Positions 58,987 through 64,000 of a stretch of DNA of 64,000 nt are shown here, one piece after another. Source of the DNA: JBHELB01 sp041859045. GTDB taxonomy: Bacteria > Hydrogenedentota > Hydrogenedentia > Hydrogenedentales > SLHB01. The DNA is taken from contig JBHELB010000010.1 of assembly GCA_041859045.1 (NCBI GenBank), positions 1-64,000 on the forward strand. The letters run 5' to 3'. Under the pieces are notes generated by a model, which worked only from the letters and a program-made list of their open reading frames with translations, did not search any database and was not told where the DNA came from. How positions within the stretch are numbered: position 1 is the first letter of the stretch; every line of letters begins with the position of its first letter. A program made the position numbers and the translations under genes.

Positions 58987-59061
58987 GTTTCCCCCTTCAG
59001 CCCGTGTCCCTCTTGCGTCCCTGGAGTATAGCACGCCGCCTAGCGCTGGGGCACTTGTCGC

Positions 59062-59091
59062 GTGACGAAGCACGGCGGCCTATGGTAGACT
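59062..59091 (+). promoter_or_regulatory. Weak promoter candidate for the 156-aa membrane protein
   Basis: GTGACG (59062-59067) and TAGACT (59086-59091) are 18 nt apart, 27 nt before the ATG at 59119. Confidence 0.3.
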
Positions 59092-59118
59092 GCGGCGGTT
59101 GGATGGGAGGGTTTGGCT

Positions 59119-59589
59119 ATGGGGGTTGGATTGCCTGAAAACTGGGTGGCCTATGTCGCGATCGCGGTGTGCGTGCTGCCGCTGCTATACCTCGCGCGAA
59201 AATGGGTTGCGCCGATCCTGTTGTACGCGCTTGAATTCGTGGCGTACGTCGTGTCCATGCACGGGGTGATCTGGTGTCTTCTCCGCGCGGCGGGGTGGTT
59301 CAAGGCCAATACCGCCATGAACGCCTTGGACCTCGAACGAGTCAATCCGGGCTGGAATTCGCCGTGGTGGGGCTTTTGGGAACGCGAGCGGTATAACCCC
59401 CAGTGGGTCTTCTATGCCGAGGTCGTCTCTCTCTTTCTCATCGCGTATTTGATGTATCAATTCCGCCCGATGAGCGTGCAGCAGCGTTTCGCAAAACGCG
59501 CCAATCTGACCAAGGGGATGAGTAGCAGCGCGGCTTCCACCTACGACGCCGATCGCAAGCTGCGCGAGATGAAGGATAAGTTGAAGTGA
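59119..59589 (+). CDS. Membrane protein of unknown function
   Basis: A 156-aa protein with hydrophobic segments at about residues 8-55 (two helices) and 95-115, then a basic, coiled tail (YDADRKLREMKDKLK). It is Trp-rich in the loop WNSPWWGFWERERYNPQW. GGGAGGG lies about 8 nt before the ATG. It precedes the sugar ABC transporter by 37 nt and might be co-transcribed, but the relation is unproven. No family recognised. Confidence 0.65.
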   Translation: MGVGLPENWVAYVAIAVCVLPLLYLARKWVAPILLYALEFVAYVVSMHGVIWCLLRAAGWFKANTAMNALDLERVNPGWNSPWWGFWERERYNPQWVFYAEVVSLFLIAYLMYQFRPMSVQQRFAKRANLTKGMSSSAASTYDADRKLREMKDKLK

Positions 59590-59626
59590 AAGAGTGGGGG
59601 CGCTGTGCCAGAGAATATTCGGCGCA

Positions 59627-62146
59627 ATGACGGGAAGTGACGCCTCCGAAGCGGCGTTCCCCGCTGTTCTAAGCCTGGAAAATATCCACAAGGCCTTTGG
59701 CGGCGCCCCCGCGCTGCGCGGGGTGCGACTTGAGGCGCACCCGGGAGAAATCCACGGCCTAATCGGCGAGAACGGCGCGGGCAAAAGTACACTTATCAAT
59801 ATCGCCACGGGTGTGTTAAGCGCGGACCAAGGCACCCTGACGTTTCAAGGACAACCGGCAACCCTTTCCGGCCCTCGCCACGCTGCCGCGCTGGGCATCG
59901 CCGTCGTGCACCAGGAGTCCGACCTCTTTCCGCAACTCAGCATCGCGGAGAATATGTTGCTTGGTCAGGGCTTGGTCACCCGTGCGAGCGGATGGATCAT
60001 CGATTGGCCTGGAACATTCAGCGCGGCGGGACGTCTCGTCGAGGCGATGGGGGAACGTTTCGACGTCCGTGCGCCTGCGGCGGGATTGACGGTCGCGCGA
60101 CGCATGATGGCCGAGATATCCGCGGCGGTTTCTGCGAACGCGCGCGTCCTATTTCTTGATGAGCCCACCGCATCGCTCACCCTGAAGGAAACCGAGAACC
60201 TCTTCGCTCAAATCCGCCGTCTGCGCGAGGCGGGGGTGGGCATCGTGTACGTCAGCCATCGGCTTGAGGAAATTCTGACGCTGTGCGATCGCGTCACCGT
60301 CATGCGCGACGGCGAGACCATCGAAACGCGGCCCGCGAGTGAGTACACCATGGACCGAATGGTCGCGGCGATGGTGGGCCGTCAGACCGGCGTGTTGTTC
60401 GACAGACCCCCATCCACCGTCGGCACGACGCGGCTCGTGGTCGAAAACCTTTCCGACACCGCAGGGCAGTTTCGCGGCGTGTCGTTCGATGCCCGCGCGG
60501 GAGAGATTCTCGGCGTGTATGGTTTCGTCGGCGCAGGCCGAAGTGAGACCGCGCAAGCGCTCTTTGGACTTCGGCCCGTGACGTCGGGACGCGTCCGCGT
60601 GGACGGGAAAGAGGTTGGCTTGCGAACGCCGCGTGCGGCTATGGAAGCCGGACTCGCATATCTCCCCGAAGACCGCTTGGTGCAAGGCATTTTCCGCACC
60701 CACTCGCTACGCAAAAATGGAAGCGTTGCGGTCTTGCCTCGCCTGTCTACGCTGGGCTGGATCAATCAGCGTGAGGAACGCGGCACGGTCCGCCGCATGA
60801 TGGCCGACATGCGCGTCCGTGCGCAGAACGCCGAACAGGCCATCGGCACGCTCAGCGGCGGCAACCAGCAAAAGGTCGTCTTTGGCCGTTGGGGCGCAAC
60901 CAATCCCAAGGTTCTAATCCTCGACGAACCCACGCGCGGCGTGGACGTCGGGGCGAAGGCTGAGATTCATAAGCTGATCTCGGACATGGCACAACAGGGC
61001 GCCGCGGTGGTGATGATTAGTTCGGAACTTCCGGAGATCATGGCCATGTCGGATCGCGTACTGACGATGTCCGCAGGACAAGTGACAGGGGTATTTGATC
61101 CCAAGACCGACTCCGAGGCGGTCATCGCGGCAGCGGCCGTGCCGCGCTCCACGAATGACGCCAAAGCCGAGCGCGCCGACACGCCACCCAGTCGGCTCCA
61201 CCGGCTTCTCCATTTCCGCGAGGCGGGGCTTGCCGCCTTCATTCTGCTGCTTGCAGGGGCAATGGCGCTGCTACGCCCCGAGCAGTTCGCGACTCCGTCA
61301 AACCTCATCGATATCTTGGAGAACGCCGCGCTTCCCGCGATCATGGCTCTGGGCGCGATGCTGATTATCTGCGCGGGCGGCATTGATATCTCCGTCGGCT
61401 CGATGATGGGCCTCGTGGCAGCGGCCGCGGGGATGGCCGCGAAATCCGGGGCGCCGCCGCTCGTGTGCCTTGCGTTGGCGATGACCCTGGGCATGGCATT
61501 TAGCCTGGCGAACGCGGGCACTTCGCTGCTTGCGCGTATTCACCCTATTATCGTTACGCTCGCGGGGATTAGCATCTATCGCGGCCTCATGCGTAACCTG
61601 ACCGGAGGGCATGAAGTCCTCCAACTTCCCGACGCCTACGCCGCGCTTGCCGCAGGGACCTGGGGCGGCATTCCAAAAATCTGCGTCTATGTCATTGTCA
61701 TTACCCTTATCATTCACCTTCTGTTGCGCTACTCGCTGTGGGGACGGCGTGTGCTGGCCCTGGGAAATTCCGAAACCGCTTCAAGACTAATTGGCCTCTC
61801 CAAGGCCAAACTGACGCTGAGCGTGTTCGCCGTATCGGGTCTCCTGACGGGCATTACCTCCGTGCTGCACAGCGGGTACTACGCGGGCGTGCAGGCCAAC
61901 ACGGGCGAGGGCATGGAACTGCGTGCTATCGCCGCGGCGGTAATCGGCGGCACGAACATCATGGGCGGACGCGGGTCGGCCCTAGGCACCCTGTTCGGCG
62001 CGGTGCTGGTGGCGCTGCTCTACAACTGCCTGATTCTCATGAAAATCAGCGAGTACTGGCAGAATGTCTTTGTGGGCGGTCTGATTCTGGCGGCGGTGTT
62101 GGCCGACGCCGCTCTCCAGCGCCTGCGCGGAAAGGCGGCGGCATGA
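59627..62146 (+). CDS. Sugar ABC ATPase fused to its permease (LsrA-LsrC/RhaT-RhaP type)
   Basis: An 839-aa fusion. Residues 1-500 hold two ABC cassettes as in RbsA: Walker A GENGAGKSTL, Walker B VLFLDEPTAS, then the second cassette with GFVGAGRSETAQALFG and signature LSGGNQQKVVFGRW. Residues 510-839 are a complete RbsC-like permease of about ten helices (IICAGGIDISVGSMMGLVAA; GGTNIMGGRGSALGTLFGAVL). In known relatives these are separate genes. The first cassette signature is altered (LTVARRMMAEIS). The start is unsure (GTG 59594 or ATG 59627). It overlaps the next permease by ATGA. Confidence 0.9.
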   Translation: MTGSDASEAAFPAVLSLENIHKAFGGAPALRGVRLEAHPGEIHGLIGENGAGKSTLINIATGVLSADQGTLTFQGQPATLSGPRHAAALGIAVVHQESDLFPQLSIAENMLLGQGLVTRASGWIIDWPGTFSAAGRLVEAMGERFDVRAPAAGLTVARRMMAEISAAVSANARVLFLDEPTASLTLKETENLFAQIRRLREAGVGIVYVSHRLEEILTLCDRVTVMRDGETIETRPASEYTMDRMVAAMVGRQTGVLFDRPPSTVGTTRLVVENLSDTAGQFRGVSFDARAGEILGVYGFVGAGRSETAQALFGLRPVTSGRVRVDGKEVGLRTPRAAMEAGLAYLPEDRLVQGIFRTHSLRKNGSVAVLPRLSTLGWINQREERGTVRRMMADMRVRAQNAEQAIGTLSGGNQQKVVFGRWGATNPKVLILDEPTRGVDVGAKAEIHKLISDMAQQGAAVVMISSELPEIMAMSDRVLTMSAGQVTGVFDPKTDSEAVIAAAAVPRSTNDAKAERADTPPSRLHRLLHFREAGLAAFILLLAGAMALLRPEQFATPSNLIDILENAALPAIMALGAMLIICAGGIDISVGSMMGLVAAAAGMAAKSGAPPLVCLALAMTLGMAFSLANAGTSLLARIHPIIVTLAGISIYRGLMRNLTGGHEVLQLPDAYAALAAGTWGGIPKICVYVIVITLIIHLLLRYSLWGRRVLALGNSETASRLIGLSKAKLTLSVFAVSGLLTGITSVLHSGYYAGVQANTGEGMELRAIAAAVIGGTNIMGGRGSALGTLFGAVLVALLYNCLILMKISEYWQNVFVGGLILAAVLADAALQRLRGKAAA

Positions 62147-63129
62147 GCAGCGCGGAACGGTTCAAGGCGCTGCTGCGATCGCGCGAGTTCGCGCTGTTGC
62201 TCGTGTTGGTCGCGATGGTCCTGGGTTTCGGACTGTTCGTGGATGGCTTCTTGAGCCTCGATAGCTTCCTGCGGCGTTCGCGCTACTGGGTGGCCACGGG
62301 CCTGGTGGCCGTCCCCATGACCTTCATCATCGCGACCGCAGGAATCGACCTGTCGGTAGGGGCGATTGTCGCCCTATGCGCCGTGACGTTAGGGTTATTG
62401 CACCAAGACGCGGGGTGGCCGATCGCGGCGGCATGCCTGGGCGCGGTCGCGGCGGGAGGCGCGGCGGGCGCCTGCAACGGATTTGTGGTTAGCCGGTTAC
62501 GTATACCGCCGCTGATCGTGACGCTCGCGACCATGGCGCTGTTTCGCGGCCTCGCGATGGGGCTGACGCAGGCGCAGGTACGCGGCAACTTCCCGCAAGG
62601 TTTTCAGTGGCTGAGCCGGGGTAGTGTGTTCGACGCATTGGGCTGGACGCTGCCCTTGCCGGTATCCCTATTGGTATTGCTGGCGGCGGTGTTCGCCGGT
62701 CATCTGGTGTTGCGCAAGACGTGGCCGGGCCGTTTTATTGAATGTATCGGGGAGAACGAAACGGCAGCCGAATTCGCGGCCATCGGGGTGCGGGCGCTCA
62801 AGTTCGCCCTGTACACCGCCGCAGGATTCATGTGCGGGTTCGCTGCGTTGTTTCACACGGCGCTTTTCGGCGCGGCCAAGGCCGACACGGCCATAGGGCT
62901 CGAACTCGAGGCCATCGCCTGCGTCGTCGTGGGCGGCACACGCATCAGCGGCGGCCAAGCCTCGGTGCTGGGCACGTTCCTGGGCCTGTGCATTATCGGA
63001 ACGCTGCGGTATGGACTTGAGATGGCCCAGGTCAAGGGGCAGAATGTCATTGTTTTTGTAGGACTACTGCTGATTGTTACGGCGGTGTTTAATGAGTGGC
63101 TCGCACGAAAAACGGGAGGCGCGCGATGA
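62143..63129 (+). CDS. Sugar ABC transporter permease (LsrD/RhaQ type)
   Basis: A 328-aa RbsC-family permease with about nine helices. Conserved features are TFIIATAGIDLSVGAIVALCAV near residue 75, GFVVSRLRIPPLIVTLATMALFRG and VVVGGTRISGGQASVLGTFLG. It pairs with the permease half of the fused protein to form the heterodimeric channel of an Lsr- or Rha-type importer. Both ends overlap neighbours by ATGA. The open frame upstream to 61738 is a shadow of the fusion gene. Confidence 0.92.
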   Translation: MSSAERFKALLRSREFALLLVLVAMVLGFGLFVDGFLSLDSFLRRSRYWVATGLVAVPMTFIIATAGIDLSVGAIVALCAVTLGLLHQDAGWPIAAACLGAVAAGGAAGACNGFVVSRLRIPPLIVTLATMALFRGLAMGLTQAQVRGNFPQGFQWLSRGSVFDALGWTLPLPVSLLVLLAAVFAGHLVLRKTWPGRFIECIGENETAAEFAAIGVRALKFALYTAAGFMCGFAALFHTALFGAAKADTAIGLELEAIACVVVGGTRISGGQASVLGTFLGLCIIGTLRYGLEMAQVKGQNVIVFVGLLLIVTAVFNEWLARKTGGAR

Positions 63130-64000
63130 AACGGATACTCACGCTCTTGGCGGTGATGGCTTTTGTGGCGGGCTGTGGCCCGAAATCCGAAACGCCTACC
63201 CCTGCAACACCGGCGGAAGGCGCTTCGGCGACTCCTGCCGCGAAGCCTCTCAAGATCGGCGTTATGCCGAAACTGATCGGCATCGATTTCTTCATCGCCA
63301 CGGAGAAAGGCGCGCGTGAGGCGGCGAAAGAACTGGGCGTGACCATCGATTACAACGGGCCGACGACCAATGACGTGACCGCGCAGAGTCAGATGCTCGA
63401 GACCTGGATCGCGCAGAAGTACGACGTGATCGCCATCGCACCGAACGACCCCGAAGCCATCGCGCCGGTACTCGCCGACGCCAAAGCCAAAGGCATAAAA
63501 GTAATTACTTGGGACGCCGACTCCAAGGGCGACTCCCGGGATTTCTTTGTTAACCAATGCACACCGGACGCCGTGGCCAAGGCGCTGATGGACGCCGTCG
63601 CCGCTGGCGCGGGGAATAGCGCCAAGTATCTCATCATCACGGGATCGCTGACTGCCGCGAACCAGAATATCTGGATGGGCGAGATGGAGAAATACCGGCA
63701 GGTCGCTTATCCAGGCATGGTAAATCTCTCCGCGACCCCCAAGGCGTCTGAAGAAGACCGCGCCCTGGCGCAGCAGGTCATGACCGACTGCCTCAAGGCC
63801 TACCCCGACATGCAGGCGGTGCTGGCGATCACCTCGGTGGCCCTGCCTGGCGCGGCGGAAGCCCTGCGCAATGCGGGTCCGGACGTCTACAATCGCGTCA
63901 CGCTCACGGGCTTATCCACGCCGAAGATGATGAAAGACTACGTCAAGCAGGGTGTAGTGAAGAAATTCGTCCTGTGGAACGCTGTGGATCTTGGGTACCT
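63126..64000 (+). CDS. Substrate-binding lipoprotein of the sugar ABC transporter (partial)
   Basis: The 3' end leaves the window after 291 codons. A type II signal peptide with lipobox FVAGC lies at residues 1-17, then the Peripla_BP_4 fold begins with KIGVMPKLIGIDFFIATEKG. Other blocks are AIAPNDPEAIAPVLADA, KVITWDAD, the hinge NQNIWMGEMEKY and the C-terminal GLSTPKMMKDYVKQG, which recalls rhamnose (RhaS) and LsrB-like proteins. Of the LsrB AI-2 contacts as I remember them, the PKL lysine and TWDxD remain, but DQ is NQ and PDA is TSV. A sugar other than AI-2 is likely. Confidence 0.92.
   Translation, partial: MKRILTLLAVMAFVAGCGPKSETPTPATPAEGASATPAAKPLKIGVMPKLIGIDFFIATEKGAREAAKELGVTIDYNGPTTNDVTAQSQMLETWIAQKYDVIAIAPNDPEAIAPVLADAKAKGIKVITWDADSKGDSRDFFVNQCTPDAVAKALMDAVAAGAGNSAKYLIITGSLTAANQNIWMGEMEKYRQVAYPGMVNLSATPKASEEDRALAQQVMTDCLKAYPDMQAVLAITSVALPGAAEALRNAGPDVYNRVTLTGLSTPKMMKDYVKQGVVKKFVLWNAVDLGY

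Overview
The window is a GC-rich, densely packed bacterial chromosome segment with 49 supported protein genes. Lipobox lipoproteins, a GspA/GspB pair, polyprenyl-diphosphate and haem O synthases, and many very large multi-PAS histidine kinases indicate a Gram-negative, respiring, environmental bacterium. The overall style (signal-transduction giants, a secreted glycosidase-like protein, sulfotransferase, intergenic palindromes beginning GTAGC) resembles uncultured Hydrogenedentota or Planctomycetota/PVC-type genomes. That placement is inference only; no rRNA or tRNA gene was seen.

Layout. 1-140: probable end of an insertion sequence. 0.2-3.1 kb: phosphoglycerate mutase and small membrane proteins, one apparently frameshifted. 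3.2-7.3 kb (minus): an operon of an amidohydrolase and two lipoprotein alpha/beta-hydrolases, preceded by a secreted orphan protein. 7.7-11.6 kb: threonine aldolase and gspA-gspB. 11.6-14.0 kb (minus): aroF-scpB-rluB. 14.2-17.1 kb: an ABC exporter pair with a His-rich loop and a polyprenyl synthase. 17.2-18.5 kb: arsR-arsM. 18.6-30.2 kb (minus): five tightly linked signalling genes (three large kinases, a receiver-HDOD protein and a receiver with a degenerate HD-GYP domain) behind tandem overlapping promoters.

30.6-37.3 kb: a lipoprotein, a nucleotide-sugar epimerase with a coupled small gene, radical SAM/SPASM, DUF2752, haem O synthase, a secreted TIM-barrel protein and a zinc-ribbon protein. 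37.7-42.9 kb: a four-gene Gld-type ABC system (ATPase, ABC-2 permease, ABC_transp_aux protein, DUF4340 protein). 42.9-45.7 kb: sulfotransferase, an island of palindromic repeats, and dnaJ with a predicted leaderless start. 45.8-50.7 kb: a CHASE4 kinase with an NtrC-like regulator lacking GAFTGA, and a beta-CASP metallo-beta-lactamase RNase. 50.7-56.2 kb: tandem paralogous anchored proteins, a sodium/solute symporter with a 57-aa accessory protein, and a divergent Rrf2 regulator. 56.3-59.0 kb: another hybrid kinase. 59.1-64.0 kb: a membrane protein, then an Lsr/Rha-type sugar ABC transporter whose ATPase and first permease are fused in one chain; the binding-protein gene runs off the window.

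Gene starts were chosen by Shine-Dalgarno position, ATGA/GTGA overlaps and conserved N-termini, so several are shorter than the longest open frame. Promoters and terminators were read by eye from consensus boxes and hairpins and are predictions.
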